DNA of 16,288 nt from an uncultured Acidobacteriota bacterium (GCA_937888665.1 CALBET010000731.1:1-16288); one strand, 5' to 3'; shown: positions 1-7,962, numbered from the stretch's first letter. Translations and numbers: made by a program. The notes: generated from the letters alone by a model not told the origin.

Positions 1-71
1 GATCGGCGGATTGCAGCGCCGCTCGAATGCAGCGGGACTTCCACCACGGGCTGCTTAGGAAGGCGGAGAAC

Positions 72-1448
72 ATGGGGAACTGGATGAGTCGAACCTCACT
101 GGTCTCGGTCGCCATGGTGGCCTTGATCGCCGCGGTCGGCTACGGCACCTTACGAGACACGCCGACAGCGGCGGCGCGCTGGCAACCGGTGGTCGGCACC
201 CCTGGCGGGCCGTCGTCGTCGCGAACGGATCTGGCCCGAAGCGCATCGGCGCTCCGGGCCACGCTCGCGGCCGACCCGGGTGAGCCGGGCGCCAGCGTCG
301 CGCTGGCAACCGTGCTGCTGCGACTGGCCCGTGTTGACGCTAATGCCGCGCTGGCTCAGGAGGCCGAATCCGTGGTTCGGACCGCCCTGATCAGAGACCC
401 AGGCGACTACCAGACCCAGCGGATGCTGGCTACCGTATCGCTGTCGCAACACCGGTTCCAGGACGCCATTGCCGAAGCCAGCCGTACGCGTGACCGGAAC
501 CCCGATGATGCATGGAACTATGGCGCGCTGGGGGACGCCCATCTGGAGCTGGGTCACTATGAGGACGCGCGAGAGGCGTACGACACGATGATGGCGATCA
601 GACCCAGCGCCCAGGCCTATGCCCGGGTGTCCCACGGCTTCGAGCTGTCAGGCGACCTCGAGCGTGCGTTGGCCGCGATGCGGATGGCCACTGAAGCGAC
701 GAGTCCGCACGACCCCGAGTCACTGGCCTGGCATCAGACGCAGCTCGGGCATCTGTATGCGGAGATGGGTCAGCTCGACGACGCCGACCAGGCGTTCCGA
801 CATGCGGAGTTCAGCTTCCCCGGCCACCCGTATGCCGCAGCGGGGCGGATCCGCGTCGCCGCCGCCAATGGACGACTCGCGGAGGCGCTGGCGCTCGCGC
901 GGGACTTCTACGCAGGGCACGAGAATCCGGAGCTCGCCGCGCAGATCGGAGACCTGCACGGCGCGCTGGGGGATTCTCGGCAGGCGGACCGTTTTTACGA
1001 AGAGGCGGAACGGCTCGAGCGCCAGGGCTGGGCCTTGGAAGAACCGCAACCGGCCGCCCTGGCGCGGTTGCTGGCGGAGCGTGGTCTCAAGACAGACACG
1101 GCTGTCGAACTGGCGGAACAGGCGGCGGCGCACCGCCAGGACATCCCGACCGAGGACACGCTGGCGTGGGCCTACTATCGGGCCGGCCGCCTGGATGAAG
1201 CCGGGGCGGCCGCGGCGCGGGCCCTCCGCACGGGCACACGAGACCGTCGCGTGCTGTATCACGCCGCCGCCATCCGATACGCGCTGGGCGACACCGCCTA
1301 CGCACGCGTGCTGGTGGACGCCGCGCTCGACGGTCATCCGACGTTCGACCTCGTGAACGCGCCCGGCGCGCGCGCGCTTCGGGACGAATTGGGCGCGACG
1401 GAGGCGTTGCCCGAGTCCAGTGCGCGCGGCGTGCACTCGGCCGGCTGA
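72..1448 (+). CDS. Membrane-anchored tetratricopeptide repeat (TPR) protein
   Basis: This is a TPR scaffold protein of about 458 aa; its partner is unknown. Residues about 8-26 form one hydrophobic segment (a signal anchor or uncleaved signal), followed by an Ala/Pro/Ser-rich linker to about residue 52. TPR-like helix pairs then run to about residue 420. The clearest are at 146-179 (ALGDAHLELGHYEDAREAY), 220-252, 289-318 and 363-392, each with the A/G-x-Y-x-x-G-x-x-x-x-A spacing. The repeat domain probably lies outside the cytoplasmic membrane. I chose ATG 72 because a GGCGGAG stretch lies just upstream and it places the anchor at the N-terminus. ATG 27 and ATG 84 are in frame, and the frame stays open to the window's left edge, so a longer N-terminus cannot be excluded. 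No enzyme domain is visible. The family call is sure; the function is not. Confidence 0.85.
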   Translation: MGNWMSRTSLVSVAMVALIAAVGYGTLRDTPTAAARWQPVVGTPGGPSSSRTDLARSASALRATLAADPGEPGASVALATVLLRLARVDANAALAQEAESVVRTALIRDPGDYQTQRMLATVSLSQHRFQDAIAEASRTRDRNPDDAWNYGALGDAHLELGHYEDAREAYDTMMAIRPSAQAYARVSHGFELSGDLERALAAMRMATEATSPHDPESLAWHQTQLGHLYAEMGQLDDADQAFRHAEFSFPGHPYAAAGRIRVAAANGRLAEALALARDFYAGHENPELAAQIGDLHGALGDSRQADRFYEEAERLERQGWALEEPQPAALARLLAERGLKTDTAVELAEQAAAHRQDIPTEDTLAWAYYRAGRLDEAGAAAARALRTGTRDRRVLYHAAAIRYALGDTAYARVLVDAALDGHPTFDLVNAPGARALRDELGATEALPESSARGVHSAG

Positions 1449-1531
1449 TCCCCGTGTTCCTGCCACAGCCGCAGGTCGTATCCGAATTACGGTGGCCGGC
1501 GCATGGCCGACCGCGCAGCACACACGGTCAG

Positions 1532-1551
1532 TGACGACGTCGGTGTCGTCA
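1532..1551. other. Inverted repeat (7-bp perfect stem, 6-nt loop) in the TPR/C2 intergenic gap
   Basis: TGACGAC at 1532-1538 is the exact reverse complement of GTCGTCA at 1545-1551, with GTCGGT between. It lies 83 bp past the TPR stop and 164 bp before the C2 gene. No T-run follows, so it is not a classic intrinsic terminator. It could be an operator or an RNA hairpin. The rest of the 267-bp gap (1449-1715) shows nothing else I can support. Confidence 0.3.
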
Positions 1552-1715
1552 TCGTCATGGGTCTACCTCTGCCTGACCACAGGCGTCACCACAACCCCGG
1601 TATGCGGACGCCCAGTATGCGAAACTGGAACGGTGCCGGCATCGTCGGTGGGACAACGCGGCGGCTGGTCGCGATGGTCGAACACCATACGCGAGTCGGA
1701 GGGGGTTGAGACTCG

Positions 1716-2165
1716 ATGACCGAATCACGCGGTGGCGAAGCACGATCGGAACCGCGGCAGCGGCCGGGGGTTCTCAGCGTGACCGTCGTGAACGCGAAGA
1801 ATCTCGACGAGCTGGACCTGGACAGTGAGAGCGATCCGTATGTCGTGCTGACCATGGACGGCATGCAGCAGCAAACGACCAGGACCGTCAAGAACAACAA
1901 CAACCCTGACTGGAACGAGCCGTTCGAGTTCACTGTGCGGCATCCGACAAGATCGGTGCTCAGGGCCCAGGTCTTTGACTGGAACCGCTGGACGGACCAC
2001 GGCAGGCTGGGCTGGGTCGAGATCGGGGTCAACGAGGTGTCATCATCCGATGGTGGGCTGGAGGACGAGTATCTGCTCAACGAGACACGGAGGGGCGGCA
2101 CGCTCAAACTGTCGTTGCTGTTCAGCGAGGTCCCTGACCCGTCGGACCGGCAATCGCACGGCTGA
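1716..2165 (+). CDS. Stand-alone C2-domain protein (Ca2+/phospholipid-binding fold)
   Basis: This is a 149-aa protein made almost entirely of one C2 domain (about residues 18-135). C2 domains are beta-sandwiches that bind Ca2+ and acidic membranes or proteins; they are common in eukaryotes and uncommon in bacteria. Loop 1 has D34 and D40 in the SDPYV motif, followed by the typical N-N-N-P-x-W-N-E-x-F-x-F strand (61-72). Loop 3 has D88, N90 and D94. Four of the five usual Ca2+-binding Asp are therefore present and one is Asn. There is no signal peptide or membrane segment, so a cytoplasmic location is expected. ATG 1716 follows GGAGGGGG (1698-1705). The neighbours are the TPR gene (267 bp upstream) and a Tat-exported hydrolase (150 bp downstream), with no clear operon link. 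The domain call is strong; its ligand and role are unknown. Confidence 0.88.
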   Translation: MTESRGGEARSEPRQRPGVLSVTVVNAKNLDELDLDSESDPYVVLTMDGMQQQTTRTVKNNNNPDWNEPFEFTVRHPTRSVLRAQVFDWNRWTDHGRLGWVEIGVNEVSSSDGGLEDEYLLNETRRGGTLKLSLLFSEVPDPSDRQSHG

Positions 2166-2252
2166 AGCCGTGCGCCACAACAGCGGCATCCAGTGGGCGG
2201 GCGGGGGTGGCGCAGGCCGTCAGCGCCGCACCGGGCACCGAGCAGAATGGCG

Positions 2253-2258
2253 TAGAAT
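2253..2258 (+). promoter_or_regulatory. Candidate -10 box (TAGAAT) for the dienelactone hydrolase gene
   Basis: TAGAAT matches five of six bases of the TATAAT consensus and lies 57 bp upstream of ATG 2316. I see no convincing -35 at 17 bp. Similar TAnAAT boxes occur in front of other genes in this window. The rest of the 2166-2315 gap holds nothing recognisable. Confidence 0.3.
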
Positions 2259-2315
2259 CGGGACCGGCGCAGGCATGACCGCCGCGAGAAGAGATCTATC
2301 AGCAAGGAGGCCCTA

Positions 2316-3182
2316 ATGTGCGATGACCGAACCGCTACCGACAACGCCGAGTACGTGCGTGCGACAACAATGACCCGGCGGCAATTCGGAGCCGTATCGG
2401 CGGGAGCCGGGTTGGCGATGCTCTTGCCGCGAGCCGCGAATGCCCAGGACGTATCGGCAGCCGACATCGACGTCACGACCCCCGATGGCGTGGCGGACTG
2501 CCACTTCGTGCACCCCTCGACTGGCGCCCATCCCGGCGTCCTGATCTGGCCCGATGCCTTTGGTTTGCGGCCCGCCAAGAAGCAGATGGCCCGGCGGCTC
2601 GCAGAATCGGGCTACTCGGTGCTGGTGGTCAACCCGTACTACCGGACACAGCGGGCACCGGTCGTCAACACGACGAATTTCGCCGAAGTGCGTGACACGC
2701 TGATGCCGCTGATGGGATCATTGAATGCGGACACGCAGACGAGGGACGCGATGGCGTTCGTCAGCTTCCTCGATAGCCAGCCGGCGGTGGACCGGAGCCG
2801 GAAGATGGGGACAATGGGCTACTGCATGGGCGGACCGTTCACGATGCGGACCGCCGCCGGGGTGCCAGGTCGCATCGGTGCCGCCGCGTCGTTTCACGGC
2901 GGCGGGCTGGTGACGGATCAAGCCAATAGCCCGCATCTCCTCGCGCCCAAGATGAAGGCGCACTATCTGTTCGCGATCGCCTCCAACGACGACCAGAACC
3001 AGCCGGAAGCCAAGGACGTACTGCGCGACGCGTTCGCCCAGGCGGGATTGCCGGCGGAGATCGAGGTGTACGCGGGCGCTATGCACGGATGGTGCCCGCC
3101 GGACTCGACCGTCTATCACGAGGCCCAGGCGGAGCGGGCATGGAGCCGTCTCCTGGCGCTGTTTGAAACTGCGCTCGCGTAG
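2316..3182 (+). CDS. Tat-exported dienelactone hydrolase family protein (alpha/beta hydrolase)
   Basis: This is an alpha/beta hydrolase of the dienelactone hydrolase family, 288 aa including the signal. Members cleave lactones or esters with a Cys-Asp-His triad. The nucleophile is C170 in the G-Y-C-M-G-G elbow; D225 or D226 and H257 (A-M-H-G-W) complete the triad. An N-terminal T-R-R-Q-F motif (20-24) with a hydrophobic stretch and a probable A-N-A/Q-D cleavage at 43/44 is a twin-arginine signal, so the enzyme should fold in the cytoplasm and act in the periplasm. ATG 2316 has a strong AAGGAGG (2304-2310) with 5-nt spacing. An internal ATG at residue 19 would also keep the Tat motif but has no such site. 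It converges on the glycosyltransferase gene with a 42-bp gap. The substrate cannot be read from sequence, and nothing around it suggests chlorocatechol breakdown. Confidence 0.87.
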   Translation: MCDDRTATDNAEYVRATTMTRRQFGAVSAGAGLAMLLPRAANAQDVSAADIDVTTPDGVADCHFVHPSTGAHPGVLIWPDAFGLRPAKKQMARRLAESGYSVLVVNPYYRTQRAPVVNTTNFAEVRDTLMPLMGSLNADTQTRDAMAFVSFLDSQPAVDRSRKMGTMGYCMGGPFTMRTAAGVPGRIGAAASFHGGGLVTDQANSPHLLAPKMKAHYLFAIASNDDQNQPEAKDVLRDAFAQAGLPAEIEVYAGAMHGWCPPDSTVYHEAQAERAWSRLLALFETALA

Positions 3183-3224
3183 CGCCGTCCACGCCGGTGC
3201 TGGTCGGCCTTGCGCTCGGGGCCG

Positions 3225-5246
3225 TCACGATGAGCGGAAGCAAGGAAGTCCCAGCGTCGGGTGCGTCCCCGTGGGGGTCGCGTGTTTGGACACGAGGACG
3301 CCCACCGGCGGATCGCTGCTCTCCCCGAGTTCGAGCTCAACAGCCACGCCATACACCCGCGTCAGGTAGTCATAAAGGAGGGGATACGTCGATCGGAACA
3401 CGCCCTCGTACCGGTCGGCGGCGACGAGGACGATCGGCACCGTTTGTGTGACCAGTCTGGACAGCGCAAGCCGCTGATCACGCTCGGAGGAGAAGAACCC
3501 CGGATTGAGGAATGCCAGACCGGCCGCGAAGCGCCGCTCGGTGTAGAAGTAGAGTTCGGGCGCAAACCAGGTCACGAGGAGCCGGTCGGATGGATCCGTG
3601 CAATCACGAACGTATCGGGCGACCTGGCCGAGGGCGTGGCGTTGGCTCCCTGGCGGGCCGAAGCGGTCAATCGGCGGTTGGGAGCCAAGGTCTCGAATGT
3701 GTTCTCCGACGTGCTCCACCGCTCGAGAAGGGCCCTGGGTCCACCGGGCCGCCACGAGGACCCGGCCAAACGAACCGAGCTCAGCGGCGGCGACGAGGGT
3801 GACAATCGTGAGCAGCGCCACCACGACGCCGAACCCGAGTTGCCGGGCCCGATCCCTCACCGGCCCGGCGCCTGGCGCGACGTGCGTGAGACGGTGCCTA
3901 AGCTGCGCGATGGCCCAGACGCCCAGCACGCCGGTAACCGCGGTCGCGTCCGCAAGTCGCACAGCGAGCGGATCCCGGAGAAAGAGAAAGTTCGTCATGA
4001 CACAGAGCGCTGCCGCCCCAAGGATGAAGGGAGCCTCTGCGGATTGCGGCGCTGGCCGACGTCCGTTGACCATCACGAGGCTGAATGCCAGGAACGGCAT
4101 CATCCAGAAAAGATAGTAGAGCCAGGGAACGGCGTTCTCTCGGTGGAAGAACCCCAGATCCCTGAGCACGCCAACGCTCGAGACCGCCCGCGTGACCCTG
4201 CCCCCCCAGGTCCCACCGACGACAATGCCCCGGCCCCGGTCGATGCCGGACGTGTCCAGCACCCTCTCGTCAGCAAGCAGCGCACCGACCTTCGCCGGAT
4301 CCGGGTCGACGAGCACGTATCGCCACACCTGATCCTCCTCGTGCCGGGCATCCACAAGCTGTAAACGGCTGGCGGCCGCCGCGATGTCGGCCTCAGTCAT
4401 CCCCTCGGCCCACCGAACGCCAATCTCGGACCTCGGCGGGCTCGGCGGCGGGGCAAGCTGTCGGCTGAACCACGGCTGTCGCCCCTCGCCCCAGTTGCTG
4501 CCCACCGCCTTGTCACCGACCGCAAAAGACACACCGCCGCTCAAGTACGGAACAAGTCCGCCATGCAGTTGCCAGAACAGGAGCCATGGCAGCAGCAGGA
4601 TCACCGCCACCCCCGCGCAGCTTCCAATCTGCCGCAGCGCAACCCGCCAGTCTGCCTGATGCACGGTCGCCAGCAGCACGAGCGCGCCGGTCGCGACGGC
4701 GAGCCCGTAGTCGTGCCGGAAGAGAAACGCCACGACGCCCAAGCCGGCGAGCAGCCAGCGCCGCCGGGTGTCCGGACGTCTGACATAGGCCCAGAACACC
4801 CAGAGTGCGACGACTGGAATGAGCAGCCGCGGATAGGCGTAGAGCCGCGGGCCGATGACGACTTGCAGTGCCCCAGCGGACAGTCCCAACAAGACCGACC
4901 CCGAGAGCCGCGTCGCCAGGACGACGCTCAGCGCGGCCGCCAGCGCCAGGGAGGCGGAACACAGCAGGATCTCGGCCAACTCGGTCGGTCCAAACACCAT
5001 CTGAGCCGCCGCTGAGACCATGTAGGAGAGTGGCATCCCTGGGTCTACGAAGTCCCGGACCGGCAGGTCGCCTGCCAGGATCTGCCGGGACCACGCCAGG
5101 TGCATGAAGTGGTCGTTCAGGAGGTAGTCTTCGGAAAGGAGACGGACAGCGAAGGCGAAGATGAAGACCGCCCCCGCGATGACCCATGACACGGGACGCG
5201 TCAGCCTGAACCGGCCCTGTGCGTCGACACTCAAGGCGAGGGTCAT
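3225..5246 (-). CDS. Polytopic membrane glycosyltransferase, GT-C-like (dolichyl/polyprenyl-phosphate-sugar type)
   Basis: This 673-aa protein has the layout of GT-C enzymes, which move a sugar from a lipid-phosphate donor on the periplasmic face of the membrane. A short N-terminal tail and a first membrane helix (about 19-37) lead into a loop with E39-D40 and D45-H46, then the L-A-G-D-L-P-V-R-D-F pattern (58-66), as in this fold's acidic first loop. More helices follow to about residue 225. A soluble insertion of roughly 240-365 comes next, then further helices (about 376-395, 412-430, 440-455, 480-500) and a soluble C-terminal part of about 170 residues. F-R-H-D-Y-G (176-181) sits at a helix end. 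No clear Shine-Dalgarno precedes ATG 5246, so the start is provisional. It lies 121 bp downstream of the quinoprotein gene on the same strand and could be read through from it. Acceptor and donor are unknown. Confidence 0.75.
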   Translation of the reverse strand: MTLALSVDAQGRFRLTRPVSWVIAGAVFIFAFAVRLLSEDYLLNDHFMHLAWSRQILAGDLPVRDFVDPGMPLSYMVSAAAQMVFGPTELAEILLCSASLALAAALSVVLATRLSGSVLLGLSAGALQVVIGPRLYAYPRLLIPVVALWVFWAYVRRPDTRRRWLLAGLGVVAFLFRHDYGLAVATGALVLLATVHQADWRVALRQIGSCAGVAVILLLPWLLFWQLHGGLVPYLSGGVSFAVGDKAVGSNWGEGRQPWFSRQLAPPPSPPRSEIGVRWAEGMTEADIAAAASRLQLVDARHEEDQVWRYVLVDPDPAKVGALLADERVLDTSGIDRGRGIVVGGTWGGRVTRAVSSVGVLRDLGFFHRENAVPWLYYLFWMMPFLAFSLVMVNGRRPAPQSAEAPFILGAAALCVMTNFLFLRDPLAVRLADATAVTGVLGVWAIAQLRHRLTHVAPGAGPVRDRARQLGFGVVVALLTIVTLVAAAELGSFGRVLVAARWTQGPSRAVEHVGEHIRDLGSQPPIDRFGPPGSQRHALGQVARYVRDCTDPSDRLLVTWFAPELYFYTERRFAAGLAFLNPGFFSSERDQRLALSRLVTQTVPIVLVAADRYEGVFRSTYPLLYDYLTRVYGVAVELELGESSDPPVGVLVSKHATPTGTHPTLGLPCFRSS

Positions 5247-5298
5247 GCCGGGACGCCTACGGCTCGCGTGATCAACAGCCTGATTCCGGTTCGAGTTT

Positions 5299-5336
5299 CT
5301 TCAGTGCTACGGCGACTGCTCCAGTGTGGTCTGAAG
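5299..5336. other. Inverted repeat CTTCAG...CTGAAG between quinoprotein and glycosyltransferase genes
   Basis: A 6-bp perfect stem (5299-5304 with 5331-5336) encloses a 26-nt loop and lies in the 121-bp gap after the quinoprotein stop. It has no T-run, so it is at best a weak terminator or processing site. Nothing else in this gap is recognisable. Confidence 0.2.
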
Positions 5337-5367
5337 CGGGAAAATCCAGGGTATTCGACCAGCGGAA

Positions 5368-7071
5368 TCAGTACATCAAGAACGCGAACAGCTGCTGGCC
5401 AGCGGCGACGAGCACGTGCTGTCGGCCGTCAATGAGATAGGTTTGCGGGGCGTTCGAGATGTTGCCGATGCGGGTGTGCCACAACAGCGCGCCGTGAGCG
5501 GCGTCGAACGCCACGAGATTCCCGCTGCCGTCGCCGGTGAAGACCAGGCCGCCGGCCGTCGTCAACACCCCGGCGCCGCCGCCCCCGCCGATGGGCCACT
5601 CGTGGCGCCAGGTCGTCTCACCCGTGCGATAGTCGATGGCCGACAACGCATTGCCCCCGGACCCGACCGTGATGCGGTCTTTCCCGCCCAGCCCCATCGA
5701 ACCCCGGGGGTCCGGGTCCGTGAGATACAGCAGATTGAATCCGTTGTTCTCCTGGGTGTAGAACAAGCCAGTGTCTGGACTGAACGCGGGCGGCTGCCAG
5801 TTGGCCACGCCCCCCTCCACCGGTGAGACGAGCGAGCCCGGAATGATCGCTTCCTTGGCAGGATGCGGATTGGGCGAGCCGTTCTCCCGAATGTGACTGG
5901 CCCAGTTCGACGTCGCGCCGTAGCGCGTCGTCACGAGGTTCTCGCCGGTGACACGGTCGATGGTGAAGAAGTAGCCGTTACGCGCCGCGGTCGAGACCAG
6001 CTTCCGCGGGACCCCGTCGATGATCCCGTCGATCAGGATCGGCGTCTGGGCCGAATCCCAGTCGTGGGTGTCATGCGGGGAGGTTTGGAAGTACCACGCC
6101 ATGTCGCCGGTATCCACGTCCACCGCGATCAACGTGCAGGTGAACAGGTTGTCACCACGGCGAGCCACCCCGGTGTACCCAGGCGTCGGATTGCCGGTGC
6201 CAAAGATGTAGTAGTTGGTCTCTGGATCGTAGGAGCCGGGCACCCAGACTTGACCGCCGCCGTGCGTCGCCGCGTCAAGACTGGGCCAGGTCTCGATGCC
6301 GGCGTCCGCTTCGGTCATCGGGACCGTGTAGAACTTCCACTGCAGATCACCAGTCGCCGGATCGAACGACTGGAGGAACCCAGGCGCGTCGAGGTCGTTA
6401 CCGGTACCGACCAACAGATGATCGCCCACCACGATTGGCGCCATCGTCGAGAAATACTGCTCCTCGAAACTCGCAATCTCCGTATGCCACCGCTCTTCGC
6501 CAGTCTTGGCATTCAGCGACACCAGATAGTTGTCGACGGTCTCGAAAATCACCGACTCGCGCCAGACCGCGACGCCCCGGTTCCCGATGTGCGGGCCGCC
6601 CCGGGTCTTCCAGAAGTAGTGCCAGCGTTCGCCGCCGTCGCGTACATCGAGCGCCCACACGTGATCGGGCGCCGTTACATACAGGAGGTCGCCGACCTGC
6701 AGGATGGAACCCTTGATGCGCTGGGACCCGATCGTAAAGTCGCCGGTCCCCTCGCCCCCGATGAACGTCGGGGCGTTGTTTCCCTCCAGCGCCGGCATGC
6801 CGGAATCCAGCGTTCTGGTCCACGCCAGCGTGAGCCGCTGAACGTTGTCGGCCGTGACCTGGTTGAGTTTGCTGTACCGGCGACCGCTGTAGTCACCCGA
6901 GTAGGTCGGCCACGAGTCCTCCAGCGGCGCCACCAGCGACGCGGGGTCGAGGCCGCCCTCTTGCGCGAGAGCGGACGATGCCCCGGTCGTGACCAGCAGC
7001 ACTGCGAACAGAAGCGCCGCCAGCAAGCGACCGTGTGGCCTCATGGGCCGCGTCGGGCGGATGACGGTCAT
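5368..7071 (-). CDS. PQQ-type quinoprotein dehydrogenase (eight-bladed propeller), lanthanide-type Asp pair
   Basis: This is a 567-aa periplasmic beta-propeller related to methanol/ethanol dehydrogenases, which oxidise alcohols or aldehydes with PQQ and a metal. The signal peptide ends near A-L-A/Q-E (36/37). Propeller W-motifs end at W150, W195, W245, W326, W488 and W531. Cofactor-site counterparts are W276 (PQQ stacking), N294 in GTGNP (metal ligand), D226 where methanol dehydrogenase has Glu, D337 (catalytic base), D339 and R364 in A-R-N-G. Asp two residues after the base is the mark of lanthanide-dependent XoxF/ExaF enzymes; calcium enzymes have Ala there. The usual Cys-Cys pair is absent: H161-I-G-N-R-G fills that place, and the only Cys is C312. 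ATG 7071 overlaps the cytochrome stop (ATGA) and lacks its own ribosome site, so translation is probably coupled. NCBI also names acidobacterial 'empty' quinoproteins from PQQ-less species, so cofactor use is not certain. Confidence 0.88.
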   Translation of the reverse strand: MTVIRPTRPMRPHGRLLAALLFAVLLVTTGASSALAQEGGLDPASLVAPLEDSWPTYSGDYSGRRYSKLNQVTADNVQRLTLAWTRTLDSGMPALEGNNAPTFIGGEGTGDFTIGSQRIKGSILQVGDLLYVTAPDHVWALDVRDGGERWHYFWKTRGGPHIGNRGVAVWRESVIFETVDNYLVSLNAKTGEERWHTEIASFEEQYFSTMAPIVVGDHLLVGTGNDLDAPGFLQSFDPATGDLQWKFYTVPMTEADAGIETWPSLDAATHGGGQVWVPGSYDPETNYYIFGTGNPTPGYTGVARRGDNLFTCTLIAVDVDTGDMAWYFQTSPHDTHDWDSAQTPILIDGIIDGVPRKLVSTAARNGYFFTIDRVTGENLVTTRYGATSNWASHIRENGSPNPHPAKEAIIPGSLVSPVEGGVANWQPPAFSPDTGLFYTQENNGFNLLYLTDPDPRGSMGLGGKDRITVGSGGNALSAIDYRTGETTWRHEWPIGGGGGAGVLTTAGGLVFTGDGSGNLVAFDAAHGALLWHTRIGNISNAPQTYLIDGRQHVLVAAGQQLFAFLMY

Positions 7072-7955
7072 TGCAGGGTCACCAGATAGGCCGTGACATT
7101 GTGAATGTCAGTATCACCGTAGAGCGGCAGCATCTCCCGGTGCGCGGTCATGGGGTCATCCAGCTCGACCCGGGGCGTGTCGCCACGACGGCTGAACGAT
7201 CGATGGCGGCCGTCAGCCTCAGTCAGCACGACGAGAAAGTCGTTGAGCCGTTCGAGTGTGCCCGTCACACGTTCACCGGACGGTTGCGTGAGGGTCACCG
7301 TAACCGGCGGCGGCTCAGCGTTCTGGGCGCCCCCCCTCACCCACGTGTTTTGCAGCTCCTGGGTGGTCGACATTCGAGCCCCGATGCCCTGCAGGTCGCC
7401 GGTCGGTGAATGGCACGACGCGCACCGATTGGCGAAGTAGGTCTGACCGGCCGTGGCATCACCAACCAGGATGTCCAACTCGACCTCCTCGCCGGGAGGC
7501 GGCCCTCCCTGGCGGGAGGCGGTCCCCAGAATGTCGTGGATATACTCGACGACCGCGCTGACGTCGGCCTCGGACAGATTCTGCGGCGGCATGCTCGAAC
7601 CGTCGGCGCCGGTCTGACCGTCGCGGATCACGGGACGGACGAGGTCACCCCCGTCATCCTTCAGCACGAGCTGGGATCGCAGCAGATTCGGCCCGCCCAG
7701 ATCACCACCCCGCAGGTCTTGCCCGTGACAGGCGCGGCAGCTGATGCCATACACCGCTCGCCCCCGGGCGATGACCTCCGGGTCGCCAGGCTCCCGCTGC
7801 AAGGCCGGATAGAGCTGCTGATTCCGGCTTTGAGGTGTCTGCCCAGCCGCGGGCCCCACGCCCAGCAGCGAACCACTCGCGCTCAGAAGGCCCGCCACCA
7901 CTGCGGCAGCGCCAACACCCCACCCCGCTCGCGACCGCCACCTCTGCGTGCGCAT
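7068..7955 (-). CDS. Secreted diheme cytochrome c, partner of the quinoprotein
   Basis: This 295-aa periplasmic cytochrome has two class-I c-type heme domains and is likely the electron acceptor of the quinoprotein encoded just downstream. An N-terminal signal segment (about 11-38) is followed by heme 1 at C73-R-A-C76-H77 with M122 (S-M-P-P) as probable axial ligand. Heme 2 is at C178-A-S-C181-H182. The second domain is unusual: about 60 residues of beta-rich sequence (about 215-268, with G-x-L-x-x-L-N-D-F-x-V-x-L) sit between heme 2 and the C-terminal helix (276-295). M269 or M275 would serve as the second axial Met. ATG 7955 is 7 bp after the preceding stop and has no Shine-Dalgarno sequence, which suggests re-initiation by terminating ribosomes. 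The family is sure and the pairing is inferred from the ATGA overlap. Confidence 0.9.
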   Translation of the reverse strand: MRTQRWRSRAGWGVGAAAVVAGLLSASGSLLGVGPAAGQTPQSRNQQLYPALQREPGDPEVIARGRAVYGISCRACHGQDLRGGDLGGPNLLRSQLVLKDDGGDLVRPVIRDGQTGADGSSMPPQNLSEADVSAVVEYIHDILGTASRQGGPPPGEEVELDILVGDATAGQTYFANRCASCHSPTGDLQGIGARMSTTQELQNTWVRGGAQNAEPPPVTVTLTQPSGERVTGTLERLNDFLVVLTEADGRHRSFSRRGDTPRVELDDPMTAHREMLPLYGDTDIHNVTAYLVTLQ

Positions 7956-7962
7956 GACGGGA

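Noticed and set aside
1503..1709. Possible 68-codon small gene in the TPR/C2 gap
   Set aside because: There is no ribosome-binding site, weaker third-position GC than the neighbours, an Arg/His-rich product, and it spans the inverted repeat at 1532-1551.
3205..3224. CGGCC/GGCCG stem between the hydrolase and glycosyltransferase genes as a shared terminator
   Set aside because: The stem is only 5 bp with a 10-nt loop and no T-run on either strand, which is expected by chance at this GC content.
3261..4364. Long + strand open frame (367 codons) opposite the glycosyltransferase gene
   Set aside because: Its translation is rich in Arg, Pro, Glu and His with no hydrophobic core or motif, whereas the opposite strand encodes a coherent membrane protein. 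It is a GC-rich mirror frame.
5863..7089. Long + strand open frame (408 codons) opposite the quinoprotein gene
   Set aside because: The - strand has the GTGNP, HDxxDxD and propeller W-motifs. The + strand product is Arg/Val-rich and matches nothing I recognise.
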